The notes below the pieces were generated by a model. The model had not been told where the DNA came from. It saw only the letters and a list, made by a program, of their open reading frames with translations, and ran no database searches. The position numbers and the translations under genes were made by a program. 64,000 nt of DNA from the NCBI GenBank assembly GCA_036874045.1, contig CM072341.1, positions 11,730,501-11,794,500 on the forward strand, read 5' to 3'. The DNA is from Cymodocea nodosa. Taxonomy: Eukaryota > Streptophyta > Magnoliopsida > Alismatales > Cymodoceaceae. Positions 1-12,500 of the stretch are shown in pieces. Position 1 is the first letter of the stretch, and every line of letters starts with the position of its first letter.

Positions 1-2472
1 CATTTATATGATTATGCATGATTATTGAAGTAAATGACTTAAAATTGCACAATTTAACCCTTTATTTGATTATGACTTAAATGATCATGGAAATGAATGT
101 TGATTAATACTTAGATGCTTTATGTTATGTTATTTCATGTTTTGTTATGTTTTAATATGTTTGTTAAGCTTTATAGGTTGTACAAATAAAGTTGGAGACC
201 CTTTCAGCAATTTACCATCAAGAGATGAAAGAAAGTGAAGACACTTGAGGGCTTATATGCAAAAGCCCCTTTCTTCTATTTAAGGAGATGGAGGTCTTGT
301 CCAACACCATCCCTCATTTGTGCCATTCAGCTTGGGCCCCCTCTCCATTGTGTGGAAGCTCCAATCTTACAAGGAAGGCTCCCCTTTCTCTTCTCCAAGC
401 TAGGGTGTGGATCCAAGAAGGTGTAAGACTTCAGCTCCCTTCTTCTTCCTCTTCCTTCCTTGGGGGTTTTAGGGCTTAGACCATGGATACCTTGCTGTTG
501 GAGCAAGGACATGTGGAAGAAGAGGAACTTCAAACCTTCCCAACAAAGTGTAGCTCCTTCTATGTGATTTAGGGTGACAACCATCTCCATAGAAGCTTGC
601 AATCTATATGGAAGTGTAGAGGAGAAGCTAGGGTACAACAACTCTATGTCTTGAAGCAACCATTGGTGGATTCCATTCTTTAAGAGGACGTGGAGGAGGG
701 GTGACAGCCCAAATTCCATTCTTCTAGGGACGTGTAGCATCATTCACCATTGGAGAACTTGTTTCAAATCTAGGGTGAAGCTTCAAAGGTATAAGCAAAT
801 GAGGTGATCACTATGTATAAATTTGTTGTGTTGTTCTCATGTGTTTTTATGTTGAATGTTGCAAACATGTCTCTAACAGTAGGTAATCTTTGGTTTTTGT
901 TGTTAAGATCTCGTTTTTATGATGAAAATGCTTTAGTTTTATGTTTATATTTTGAATGGGTGCAAATAGTTGTGAATGGCTTGTACAGAATTCTGTCTTC
1001 CCTATTTTCAGATTTAGGGTTCATTTGTTTTGTTTGTATCTCAAGTTTTTCTTACTGTTTTTCTTCGATTCTTATGTCGTTTTTGTAGAGAAATAAAAGA
1101 TGATTCTTTCTGTATACTTTGTTTAATTTTTTGAGTACGTTTGGTGTGATTTTTCTATTTTTTTAGGAGAGTACATTCTCGGTTCAAAATCACATTTTCG
1201 ATCAGTAGATTTGCATAAATGTCTAATATGATTTCACCCTCCATACATCATATTTTTAATCTCTGTAAATTGAGTTTATTAGATTGATGAGTCTATTTTC
1301 ATTCAACAGTGATTTCATAGAATTTCATAAAGAATTGATAAAGTTGTCGAGATTTTACTGGAAGTGCGCGTTCTGTAATGTTTCAAAACTGGTTTGCGCA
1401 CCTCACTAGGTTTTGATGTTATTTTCACTTGTGAATGATTTAGAATGTAAAATCACCATGTGTATTTAGATAACTTAAAACCCGTTCCAGTGCATATTTT
1501 TGTATGATTTTTCAATTCCTAGTTTGGGAGAAATCATTATTAAAATTAGAGATATTTTCTGTGGTTTTGAAGAACAAATTAGGAAGGAGTGGATTTTTGT
1601 AGTTCTGGATTCTGTGTAAACAGAATGCTTGCCTTCCATTTCTCCTATCAAAAAGTAGGTTTTTCATAGATTTTTTTAGTGTTTCTTGATACAATTTTGT
1701 AGGAAATTTTGTGTATATTACAGTTATGCAAGTTTCGTAATTTCTAGAAATGTATTTCTTTAGTTTTTGATTTTTTTTTCCAGAGGTTGCTGTAGTTTGG
1801 AATTTGGTACTCGACACCTGAGTGTTTCCTATGCTTCAATTTTTGTGAAAATTCGTTCTATTAATTTTCCTTAATAGTAATACAAGTCTTCATTCAAAGC
1901 CCTCTAATTTCGCAAGATTTCATGGAGTTTTGACTAAGTAACGATTTTTTCACCTAAGGTGCGATTTTGGAAAGTTTCCTGAACGATTCTGCGCCCTGTC
2001 AGTAAATCCGATATTTCTAGAGTTCTATAATGAGTTAATCTACAAAATCACTTCTATTTCAAAGATAACTCGAGGATCTTTCCAAAAAATATTTTATCTG
2101 GATTTTTGAATGTCCAAGTTGGAGGAAAAGAGAGTTAGAAATTGGGCCTCATTTCTGTGATTTCAGGGTCGAAACTCGTTAATTTACCTAGGGTTAACCT
2201 TAAGAACTTATTAGATTTTGGGTGATATTTGACTCTTCATTGTATTTATGTAACTTTTACCTATTAATTTGTAATTAGAATTTTTAGGATGACTTTAACG
2301 AAGTAAATGTTTTGCTAAACAATTATTTTCATGAATTTAATTAAGACAACCTCCTTGTGGATCGACCCGCTCTTGCATATGCTTAATACAATAGGTACTG
2401 TGCGCTTGCGGTTTATAAATGTAAAATTTGGGTTTTTCATATATTTAATTGAATAAAAACAAATTACCTTAC
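1..2472 (+). mobile_element. Putative 5' LTR of Athila-like gypsy element 1
   Basis: AT-rich non-coding DNA ending ACA just before a primer-binding site. Near its end, about 2,350-2,410, it has the wording typical of Athila-type LTR 3' ends (a GGATCGACCCG motif followed by TGCGCTTGCGG). A TATA-like CTATTTAAG at 276-284 is followed by a T/C-rich stretch and could be the U3/R promoter. The true left end was not found; the LTR may start in the first 200 bases or left of the window. ORFs here, including one on the minus strand at 327-743, look like chance. Confidence 0.6.
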
Positions 2473-2479
2473 AAGTTTT

Positions 2480-2496
2480 TGGCACCATTTCCGGGG
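2480..2496 (+). other. Primer-binding site, tRNA-Asp type (degenerate)
   Basis: TGGCACCATTTCCGGGG differs at three positions from the TGGCGCCGTTGCCGGGG primer site complementary to the plant tRNA-Asp 3' end, which is usual for Athila/Tat gypsy elements. It fixes the end of the 5' LTR and the orientation of element 1. Confidence 0.75.
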
Positions 2497-3554
2497 AGCT
2501 TGGTGTGCTAAAATGAAATTTTTGGATTTGGATTTAGTTTGGCATTTCTTTGTTTTAAGTTGTTCATTAAGTCCTTGTTTTTGTAGATCCTACTTATCTT
2601 GGTAATGTGGGGTGATATGTTAAATGGCCATTTAATATGTTTATTCCACATTCAAAAATATGTTTTTCTCCCATTTTGTTGCATTTATGTACTTGAAATT
2701 CAAATGGTGGCAACCTATAGATGATTCTATGATAATCTTGAATGGCCTAAAATTTTAGTAAGAAAATAGAATGTGCAGTTTGTTCTTCTTAAAATATGCT
2801 ATTGCTCAAGATTTGAGATGATTTTTTTGATACTTTTCCTAAAAAGTTTAGCTTTAGATGTTTCTTTTGAGTGCTTGCACATAAAATTTGGAGATATAGT
2901 TTAATAGATCAAATTCATCAAAGCCAGACTATATTATGAGTTCTCTATTTTACTATTGCATTGTTTAATCTGTAATAGTCTTAAATCTGTTATCATTATA
3001 ACACCCATAAGTTTATTTTGTGCCCATATTGTGAAACTACATGATTGTACTTTTCTAAAATGAGCTTTCATGTTTTATTTGAATATGTGTAGTTAAAGTT
3101 ATAATTTTTCTAAGAAAAGGGTGTTTGGATGAATTTATTACTAAAAACTGTATTGAAAATCTAAGTTTAGATTTAAATCACTATAATTTTGGAATAGAAA
3201 AAATTTCTTTATTACTTGCATGTTAAAGTATGATGAATTAGCTTTCCAGCGCATGTTTAAAAGTGGATTTTCAATGTCAAAATTTTTAGTTATGAATTTC
3301 TGAAGTAGAGATGCAAAATGCATTATTGTTTAAGCAGATTGACTGACCGATATTTATGCTTCTGATTTATTTGAATTTGCTATATTGGCACTTGATGATT
3401 TTTAATGTTTGGAAAATGAATAGAAGAATGAAACTTTGCATGTAGAAAACTCATGAAAGACTTTGACTTAAAATTGTTTGTAGATTGAAATATATTGCTC
3501 AAGGACATTTTGCTTGATTGATAGGTTTGAAACCATTTATGAAATTAAAATAAT
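2497..3554 (+). other. Leader of gypsy element 1, no coding seen
   Basis: About 1.05 kb of AT-rich sequence between the primer site and the first ORF. A capsid (gag) domain would be expected here in a standard gypsy element, but no gag-like reading frame is visible on either strand. Confidence 0.45.
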
Positions 3555-4202
3555 ATGGATAGACTTCATGCTAGGATTGAAGATTTAATGCCTACTTGCT
3601 TGAAATGCTCTATGAATGATCATACTATTGATGATTGTCCATTCTATATGCTTGATCATGATTTAGTTACATCTGATAATGTTAATCAATCCCATGTTGT
3701 GCATCATAATACATTCATGCCTAGTTTTTATAATGATGATAATGTTAGTGTAGTAGAGAATGTTAGCCTTACTCCTTCTGTTGGGAGTAGTGAACTTAGC
3801 CAAGCTATTGTAGAAGCTAAAGCTGCATATAGCAAGTTAGATTTGGATAGAAATCAATCTAGGTCTCATGTCAAGCCAATCTATTTTGATTTGACGTGTC
3901 CCTATTAAGAGGAAAAGGTAGATGCATTTGTGACTCTAAGATCAGGGAGGAGTGTAAAACAACCTATTAAACATGTTGTGCACCCTGAACCATTATTTGT
4001 TAACCCTTCTAGCTTGCCTAATTCAAAACCAATAGCTAGCCAAAATTCAAAAGTTAAGTTCCCTAGTGTAGAAGGGAAAGGAAAAGAAGTAATAGAAGAT
4101 TTAGATAATAAATTGCATAGTTCTGCTGCACCATTTCCTCATAGATTGAAACCTAAAGAAGATGACCTGTCTAAAGTAAAAATTAGAGAAATATTTGAAT
4201 AA
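3555..4202 (+). pseudogene. Gag C-terminal/pre-protease remnant, element 1
   Basis: One reading frame broken by a TAA at 3,906-3,908. The first part carries a retroviral zinc knuckle of the form C-x2-C-x4-H-x4-C (CLKCSMNDHTIDDC). The part from about 3,928 begins VTLRSGRSVKQP, the block that joins gag to protease in Athila-type polyproteins. No capsid domain precedes it. It leads into the protease with more stops between 4,200 and 4,440. What remains is the nucleocapsid and linker, while a complete capsid-type gag lies downstream at 8,202. Confidence 0.7.
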
Positions 4203-4399
4203 GTTAAAGTGAACATACCCTTATTAGAAGCCATATGACAAATACCCTCCTATGCTAAGTTTCTTAAGGAATTATGTATAAGAAAAAGGAAGAGTAGAAT
4301 GCCTAAAAAGGTGTATCTAGCTGAGACTGTTAGTTCCTACTTTTTAAATCTTATACCAAAGAAATATGGAGACCTAGGTACACCTACTATTTCTTGTAC

Positions 4400-7300
4400 A
4401 ATTGGAGGCAGATATTTTGAGAGAGCTTTAATTGATTTAGGGAGTGAATGTAATGTCTTCTAGTGTCTATGTGGAGTTAGGTTTAAATGGTTTGCAACCA
4501 ACTAAAATTCTTATCCAATTAGCATACTGTTCCATTAGAACCCCCTTAGGAATCATGAAAGATATTTTGATAAAAGTAGAGAGCTTTATTTATCCCATTG
4601 ACTTTATTGTTTTAGAAACCCAGCCTAGTACACAAAAGGGCAAGCAAACTCCATTGATCCTAAGAAGACCATTCCTAACGACTTGTGATGCCTATATAGG
4701 ATGTAGAGGTGGGTCTATGCAAATTGTTTATGGGGATGAAAAAATAGAATTGAATATCTTTAAATCTGATCATCCTAGTCTTGAGAGTGTAGAGAGAGAG
4801 GAATACTTTGAAGTCAATCTTATAGATGTATTAGAAGATGTCGAGTGGGATGATTTCTCTACTCTTGCAGATGTAGAAAAAGGACCATCCGAGAGTCTAG
4901 ACTTTGAGGCTGAAGCATTAGAGAGTGTGGAGGAGGTAGATGTTGATAGTTTGAAATTTTTTGACCCACTGTCAAGAGAGCCAGAAGCTATTAAGAAACC
5001 TTCTATAATAGAACCACCTGAGTTAGAATTAAAACCTCTACCTAAGAATCTGAAGTATGCCTTTCTAGGGGAGAATGATACTCTCCCCGTTATCATTTCA
5101 TCCAAGCTTTCACTAGAACAAGAGAGGAAGTTGTTAGTGGTTCTAAGAAGCTATAAGGAGGCCATTGGTTGGTCCATGGCCGATATTAAAGGAATAAGTC
5201 TGAGCTTATGTCAACATAGGATCCAAGTTAAACCTGAAGTTCGTCCTAGTAGGGATCCCTAAAGAAGACTTAATCCCAACATAAAAGAAGTAGTAAGAAA
5301 AGAGATTCTCAAGTGACTTGATCATGAGATTATTTATCCTATTTCTGATAGTTCTTGGGTCAACCTGCTACAAGTTGTCCCTAAGAAATCGGGGATAACT
5401 ATGGTTGAGAATAGTAACAATGAGCTAATTCTTACTCGAGTGCAAACCAGGTGGTGGGTGTGTGTTGATTATAGAAAACTTAATACCGCCACTTGGAAGG
5501 ATAATTTTCCCTTGCCCTTTACTAATCAAATGTTAGAAAAGTTAGTGGGGCAAGAATTCTACTGTTTCTTAGATGGATATTCTAGGTACAACCAAGTACC
5601 AATTGCACTTGAGGACCAAGAGAATACCACATTTACTTGTCCATTTGATACATTCACATTTAAACACATGTCGTTTGGATTATGTAATGCACCAGCAACT
5701 TTTCAGAGATGTATGACTAGGATCTTTTCAGATATGATTGATAGATTCTTAGAAATCTTTATGGATGATCTATCCATCTCTGGGTCTTCTTTTGATGAAT
5801 GTTCACATCACTTGGAGCTAGTTTTGAAAAGGTGTATTGAAAAGAGTCTAGTATTAAACTGGGAAAAGTGTCATTTTATGATTCAGACTGGAGTAGTACT
5901 AGGCCACATTGTCTCCAAGAGAGGGTTGGAAGTGGATCAAGCAAAGATAGACTTAATTTCTGGACTACCATTTCCAACTAATGTAAAAGAGGTAAGAGCT
6001 TTTCTAGGGCATGACGATTTTTATCGTAGATTCAATAAGGACTTTAGAAAGATAACTTGACCTTTAAGTCAACTTCTATCAAAAGATCAACAGTTTACTT
6101 TTTTTGAAGATTATAAGAGTACATTTGATTAGTTAAAGGGTGTTTTGTCTACGACACCGATTGTTTATTCTCTGAGGTGGGATTTACCTTTTGAGCTTGT
6201 GTGATGCCTCAGATTATGCAATTGGAGCTGTGCAAGGACAAAGAGTAGACAATTTACCTCGAGTTATCTACTATGCTAGTAGAACTTTATCAGGTGCCCA
6301 ATTAAATTATACAGTGATTGAAAGAGAATTTTTGATTATGGCCTTTACATTAGAGAAATTTAGACCATATCTCTTAGGGTCCCACAAAATTATTTTCACT
6401 GATCATTCTACCTTGAAGTATCTCTTAGCGAAGAAAGATGCTAAGGCTAGATTAGTAAGATGGATGCTTTTGCTGTAGGAATTTGATTTAGAGATAAAGG
6501 ATAAGAAAGGATGTGAGAATGTTGTAGTTGACCATCTTTCACGTATTATTACCCTTGAATCTAAAATTCCTATTGATAATTCATTCCTTGATAAGCAACT
6601 TATGGTTGTCTCTGCTATGCCATAGTATGCTGACATTGTAAACTTTTTGGTAACAAAACAACTGCCTAATGATTGGTCAGCTCAAGATAGAAAGAGATTC
6701 TTAGCTCAAGTCAAGGATTTGTATTGGGATGATCCATCTTTACTCAAATCAAGCCCTGACCTAGTGCTTAGACGTTGCATACCTGACTCTGAGATTAGCA
6801 GTGTGTTGTCCTTTTCCCATGAGAACCCTATTGGAGGTCATTTAAATTCTGAGAAGACTACTGCTAAAGTGCTTCAATGTGGCTTCTTTTGGCCAACCTT
6901 ATATAAAGATGCTCACATCCATGTTAAGAATTGTGTTGCATGTCAGAAAGCAGGTAGACTCACATGAATAAAGATGTTGCCACTTACACCTATTATAGAG
7001 GTGGAAATTTTCGACTTATGGGGCATTGGTTTTATGGGACCTTTACTTATTTCAAGAGGTTATTCGTATATTCTTCTAGTAGTTGATTATGTCTCAAAGT
7101 GGATTGAAGCGATCCCCACACATCATTGTGATGCAAGAGTAGTTATGGATTTTATTAAAAGTAATATATTTTCAAGGTTTGGCATTCCTCGAGCAATTAT
7201 AAGTGATAGGGGTACTCATTTCTATAGTAAAAGTTTTGAAGCTTTAATAAGAAAGTATGAAGTAACCCATAAGATGACTACACCCTATCACCCTCAAACT

Positions 7301-7915
7301 AATGGACAAGCTGAGAATGTAAACAAACAAATTAAACACATATTAGAAAAAATGGTGAGCCCTAAAAGAAAAGATTGGGCTAAATAGTTAGATGATGCTC
7401 TTTGGGCCTACCACACTGCCTATAAATTTGTCTTGGGAATGTCTCCGTATAGAACAATTTATGGAAAGGCTTGTCATCTACCAGTTGAGATAGAACACAA
7501 GGCCACTTGGGCACTTAAAAGACTTAACTTGGATTTAGAGGTAGTAGGAGACAAAAGGAAATGGCAATTGACTAAGTTAGAAGAGTTGAGAATAAAAGCA
7601 TATGAAAATTCAAAGATAGCAAAAGAAAAGGCAAAAGTATTTCATGATAAGAGAATAATAAGGAAGGAGTTTGAACCTAGACAACAAGTATTGTTATACA
7701 ACTCTAGATTGCATATCTTTCCTAGGAAGTTTCGCTCTAGGTGGACAAGCCCTTTTGTGGTGTTGAGAGTTTTCTCCCATGGAGCAGTTGAAATTAAGAA
7801 TTTAAAATCTAATGAGATATTGAAAGTCAATGGTCATCACCTTAAATTATTCTTGTCTCAAAGACAGCATCGTGGGGGTGACAATATTGCACTCTTTGAA
7901 CCCATGTATGCTTGA
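4400..7915 (+). pseudogene. Decayed gypsy pol (PR-RT-RNase H-IN), element 1
   Basis: Domain order is protease, reverse transcriptase, RNase H, integrase, which marks Ty3/gypsy. Protease (about 4,420-4,730) shows ALIDLGSE, a variant of the Asp-x-Gly site. RT (about 5,440-6,060) has VDYRKLN, FGLCNAPATFQR and the catalytic FMDD. RNase H is at about 6,190-6,480 ([12 protein letters not shown]). Integrase has the HHCC zinc finger (about 6,820-6,960) and a core with SDRGTHF and PYHPQTNGQAEN, ending at 7,915. Stops or frameshifts near 5,262, 6,058, 6,133, 6,478, 6,625, 6,965 and 7,387 mean no functional polyprotein. Similarity is to the Athila/Tat side of the family, judged from the primer site and RT wording. 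Confidence 0.9.
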
Positions 7916-8201
7916 GTAGAAATTCAATTCTTATCTTATCTGACTCTATTATACTTGTACATGCTAGTGTAGATATTTTAGAAACTCTAAGTAGTTAGTA
8001 TCTTTGTTGTTTCTATCTATCTTTGTTATTTTATTTTATTTTTTGTGTTATAAATTATTTCTTGAAGTACTAATCAGTTTTGGATTATGACAGGCTTTGC
8101 ACTCACGATTTGTATCATCTCTCTGGTACTCTCCATCTCTCTCTATATTTGTTTAGCACCTAAATTTTGATTCTTGAGTTTTCTTGAAATTGTAATAGTT
8201 T
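7916..8201 (+). other. IN-to-gag spacer, element 1
   Basis: 286 bases of T-rich DNA between the integrase stop and the downstream gag start. The minus-strand copy has a matching spacer of 284 bases. No LTR, primer site or polypurine tract is visible in it. TTATGACAG at about 8,085-8,093, after a T-rich run, resembles a splice acceptor. Confidence 0.6.
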
Positions 8202-9516
8202 ATGCATACTAGTTCTTGGACTAGGGATCAGACTCACCGTTTAATTAGAGTTGAACCTTTAGACGAAGTGATTAGGACTTTGGTGAATACTGTGGGTGTA
8301 GTAGATATGGCAAGACAACAGTTGCAATCTTTACAAGATATTTGCTACCCCATAACCCTAGACTAGCCTTCTTATTTTGTTTTACCAGCTTTGGCAAGCC
8401 AAAAGTTTGAACTTCATTCCAACTATATTGGCCAATTACTTAAATTCTATGGACTAAATAAAGAGGATGCATACATTTTCTTACATGAATTCAATGACGT
8501 ATGCAACATGATCAACATTCCTAATGTCCCATTAGATGCAATTAAGCTAAGGTTTATTCCTTTCGCTTTGAAAGATGATGCGAAGTGTTAGATGTTCACT
8601 TTACCAGCTAGCTCCATTCACACTTGGGCCGAATTTTGCTCTTTGTTTATAAAGAAGTTCTATCCTCTACATAGAACCATTCAAGCTAAGAATGCTATCT
8701 CAAATATAACCCAAAGAGCTGATGAGTCGTTTTGGAAGTATTTTGAGAAGTTTAACAGGATGTTAGCGCGGTGTCCAAACCATGGTTTGGCACGTGCCAA
8801 GCAATGTCAGATACTATTTGAAGGACTGAACTTCCCCACAAAAATGATGGTTGAGTCTATATGTCTGATGGGCTTCATGAGATTCAATGAAGTTGAAGGT
8901 TGGAACTTTTATCAAGAATTAGTCGTGGACAATGCAGATGGAGGGATCATCTGATCATTCTTTTGATAGGACTCTTACTCCACAGGGGATGCATCAGCTG
9001 GATGTGATGACTGGAGTAGAAGCGTGGGTGACCGCGATGTTAAAAACAATGGAAGAAATGATGGAGAAGAATAAGAGAGAAGAGAGGGTAATTGGTGTGA
9101 AGTGTGTAGGATGTGGCATTATTGGACACTTGATTGAAGAATGTCCCGTAGTTACTGGTAGAGGAGGATATGTGGAAGATGTGCATGCTATAGGTATGGG
9201 GCAAAGCAACAACCCCTACACTCACCACTATAACCCTAGATGGAGGAATCATTCGAACTTTTCTTGGCGTCAACCTAATCATGCTAGGAACACCTTTGGA
9301 CAATAAGCCTATGGTGCAGGTCCATCTAGGGCCTATGCAAACCAACATCCTGTTCCCCAACCCCAAGCTCAAAGTGCAAACAATCCTGGGTTGGAGATGA
9401 AATTGGCAAAAATAGAAAAGAAGATTTCATCTTTATTAAAGCTAAGTAGTTAGGTTACACCCATTCTACAAAAGCATGACAGGGCCATTAAAAACATTGA
9501 GGCCCATTTGGAATAG
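8202..9516 (+). pseudogene. Capsid-type gag located downstream of pol, element 1
   Basis: Starts at ATG 8,202 (MHTSSWTRDQTHRL). It contains a retrotransposon gag domain: the FYGL...F-x-FLHEFNDVCNM region, FCSLFIKKFYPLHRTIQAKN, and KYFEKFNRMLARCPNHGL, which fits the RCPNHGF-type signature of Athila gag. A zinc knuckle CVGCGIIGHLIEEC follows at about 9,109-9,150, then a YNPRWRNHSNFSW block. Damage: TAG at 8,364, TAG at 8,589, a frameshift near 8,925, and later stops. Homology to the minus-strand copy stops at about 9,516. Gag normally precedes pol; here it follows it. Confidence 0.8.
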
Positions 9517-10580
9517 CATCACCTTAATAGCATCATTGAGGTCAATAGGCACAATGGTGGCTCAATAGACAAGAAAACTCACTAGTTCTTTAGAGTCCAA
9601 CAAGCCCACATTAGAATGCATGAGGAGTCACCCCATCAAAATGACCATCTACCTTGATACAAAAGAAAACTCACCCTCACTAGTCATAGGAAACTAAACA
9701 CTCAAATTTGATAATCAATAACAAATAAAAGTGTAAACTAGTACTAGAGCTCCCTCTCTTCCAATGAGATAAGTCAAAAAATACCTAGAATAAACAACCA
9801 AAGTATCAATAACATAACGTGCTAATCAACCCACACTCAAGAAAATAAAGGGAAACCTAAACACTCAAGAAAGTCCACTACTTCCTCACATCCCAATTGA
9901 CTCCAAGCCCCCCTTTTCTATATTGAAAGCTCTTATTTTTCTTCTCTTTGTTTTTTTTTTTTTCTTTTGTAGCTTTTCTTCTTCTTCTTTTTTTCAAAAA
10001 AAAAATTTTCACATCTTTTTTTTTTTTTCATCTTGTTTCTTTTTTTTTTTCAACAAATGGTGTAGAAAATACCTTATTCCTCCCAAACTTAAATCCATCC
10101 CAAAGAAACTCCTTAGCACACTAGATGTGAAAACTTTGATTGTTTTCCTAAACCTCTCCTTCAAAATCTCATGGAAGTTTGGGAGTATCCAAAAAATAAT
10201 AATCTCATCTTAAGGTTATATAAGATGTAAACCTCTTTGTAGTGGCACTCAACTTGGGATCACTCAAAAGAGTGTAAATAAACAAGGCATTAATTCCAAT
10301 GATAAGAAAGACTCACTCAAAACACTACTAACATGGAACTCATCTTTCTCTAAAGAACATACAATTAAGTCCACGCTTGTAGGTTCTGGAGTCCACTCAA
10401 AAGAAATCAAAGGTAAACCCATAAATCCTAATAGCATTTCTTGAGTTTCAAAATCTCATCACTAGGGTCTAATCAAAATATAATATAAAATGATAACAAC
10501 ATAAAACACATGAAAATTTACTAACATCATGAAAAATACATGAAAACACAGTAAAAAAATTTTAAAACAATCTACATGCC
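9517..10580 (-). mobile_element. Region 3' of the polypurine tract, gypsy element 2 (probable LTR or spacer)
   Basis: Sequence lying beyond the element 2 polypurine tract when read on the minus strand, so it is probably the start of its 3' LTR or untranslated tail. It shows no clear match to the end of the 5' LTR at 2,350-2,472, so only a partial LTR can be present. It includes a T-rich run at 9,940-10,050 and a second purine-rich AAGTTTGGGAGG (minus strand) near 10,080-10,092. ORFs here are low complexity. Confidence 0.35.
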
Positions 10581-10615
10581 ACCCCCTCCCCACACTTAAA
10601 TGATGCATTGTCCTC
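10581..10615 (-). other. Polypurine tract region, gypsy element 2
   Basis: The minus strand reads GAGGACAATGCATCATTTAA and then AAGTGTGGGGAGGGGGT. This closely resembles the conserved pre-LTR polypurine region of Athila/Tat gypsy elements. It lies downstream of the gag ORF, so gag sits between integrase and the polypurine tract. Confidence 0.7.
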
Positions 10616-11090
10616 AATGAATCTAAGATAACATTCAAGCATGGCAATGTTATACATGTAGATGATAAAAAAGAAACATAAAGAAAGAAAGAACAATGGC
10701 AAGTAGCAAGATGTAGCTCCCCTAACATGTGAAGTATATGCAGATAGTAGAAAATGTACCATTCTCAAGAACATAAAATGAAAATTGAGTATCATGTTCA
10801 AAAGAATAAGGTGTACTACAATTTTAACTCACATGCAATATAATAGAAGGAGATTCAAAAAGGTTTACCTTTCTTACCATGCCATAAAAGAACTAAAACA
10901 CTAACAAACACGTCAGATATATCTAATAGATGAAAAGAAATATTAACTAATAGAAAATAACAAGTAATACAGAAACAAAGAAATTTTTTTTAACAACAAA
11001 AGACAAATAAGTAGGTAGAAATAAATATGCACAAAAGCAAATACCAAAAGTTGCTAATCAATTAGGAGTCGACGGCCCCACCTCTCCATC
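10616..11090 (-). other. gag-to-PPT spacer, gypsy element 2
   Basis: AT-rich non-coding stretch between the element 2 gag stop and its polypurine tract. I see no other feature in it. Confidence 0.4.
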
Positions 11091-12500
11091 TTATTCACCA
11101 TGAATTACATGCACATTTGTGTTCCTCGGATTGGGAATTGTATTACTTGGTAGAGAGCCACGTTCTCTCCCTCCATGTGCTTGCCTTTCCAAATGGGCCT
11201 TAATGTTTTTAATGGCCCTATCATGCTCTTGTAGAATGGGTGTAGCTTGACTACTTAGCTTTAACAAAGATGAAATCCCCTTTTCTATTTCTGTCAATCT
11301 CATCTCCAACCCAGGATTGTTTGCACTTTGAGCTTGGGGTTGGGGAACAGGAGGTTGGTTTGCATAGGCCCCAGATGGACCTACACCATAGGCTTGTTGT
11401 CCAAAGGTGTTCCTAGCATGATCAAGCTGATGCCAAGAAAAGTTCAAATGATTCCTCCATCTAGGGTTATAGTGGTGAGTGTAGGGGTTGTTGCTTTGCC
11501 CCATACCTATAGCATGCACATCTTCCACTTATCCTCCTCTACCAGTAATTGCAGGACATTCTTCAATCAAGTGTCTAATAACGCCACATCCTACACACTT
11601 CACACCAATTACCCTCTCTTCTCTCTTATTCTTCTCCATCATTTCTTCCATTCCTTTTAACATCGCAATCACCCACGCTTCTACTCTAGTCATCGCATCC
11701 AACTAATGCATCCCCCTTGGAGCAAGAGTCCTATCAAAAGAACGATCAAATGATCCCTCCATCTGCATTGTCTGCTCAGCTAATTCTTGATAAAAGTTCC
11801 AACCTTTAACTTCATTGAATCTCATGAAGCCCATCGAACACATGGACTCAACCATCATTTTTGTGGGGAAGTTCAGTCCTTTATATAGTATCTGACATTG
11901 CTTGGCATGTGCCAAACCATGGTTTGGACACCGTGCTAACATCCTATTAAACTTCTCAAAATACTTCCAAAATGGCTCATTAGCTCCTTGGGTTATATTT
12001 GAGATAGTGTTCTTAGCTTGAATGGTTTTATGTAGAGGATAGAACTTCTTTATGAACAAAGAACAAAATTCGGCCCAAGTGTGAATGGAGCTAGCCGGTA
12101 AAGTGAACATCTAACACCTCGCATCATCCTTCAAAGCGAAAGGAATAAACCTTAGCTTAATTGCATCTAATGGGACATCAGGAATGTTGATCATGTTGCA
12201 TACGTCATTGAATTCATGTAAGAAAATGTATTCATCCTCTTTATCTAGTCCATAGAATTTAGGTAATTGGCCAATATAGTTGGAATGAAGTTCAAACTTT
12301 TGGCCTACCAAAGTTGGTAAAACAAAATAAGAAGGCTGGTCTAGGGTTATGGGGTAGCAAATATCTTGTAAAGATTGCAACTGTTGTCTTGCCATATCTA
12401 CTACACCCACGGTATTCACCGAAGTCCTGATCACTTTGTCTAAAGGTTCAGCTCTAATTAAACGGTGAGTTTGATCCCTAGTCCAAGAACTAGTATGCAT
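11091..12500 (-). pseudogene. Capsid-type gag located downstream of pol, element 2
   Basis: Read on the minus strand from ATG 12,500 (MHTSSWTRDQTHRL). It has the same gag domain as 8,202-9,516 but is better preserved: long open segments 12,500-12,111, 12,110-11,703 and 11,528-11,091. It shows RCPNHGL, a zinc knuckle with its fifth position changed (CVGCGVIRHLIEEC), YNPRWRNH, a Pro/Gln-rich stretch, and a C-terminus containing GSLPSNTIPNPRNTNVHVI. In Athila polyproteins a block of this kind runs directly into TLRSG and then protease; here it ends in a stop. A TAG separates the first two segments at the same codon as in element 1. Interrupting stops also occur near 11,703 and 11,529. Confidence 0.85.

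Noticed and set aside
327..743. 138-codon minus-strand ORF
   Set aside because: Lies antisense in the gypsy LTR, next to a TATA-like site on the plus strand; no recognisable protein.
7916..8201. The IN-gag spacer as a short LTR separating two tandem elements
   Set aside because: No primer site after it, no polypurine tract before it, and the family LTR and polypurine tract are seen elsewhere with different sequence.
9923..10213. Phe/Ser-rich ORF
   Set aside because: Translation of T-rich low-complexity sequence.
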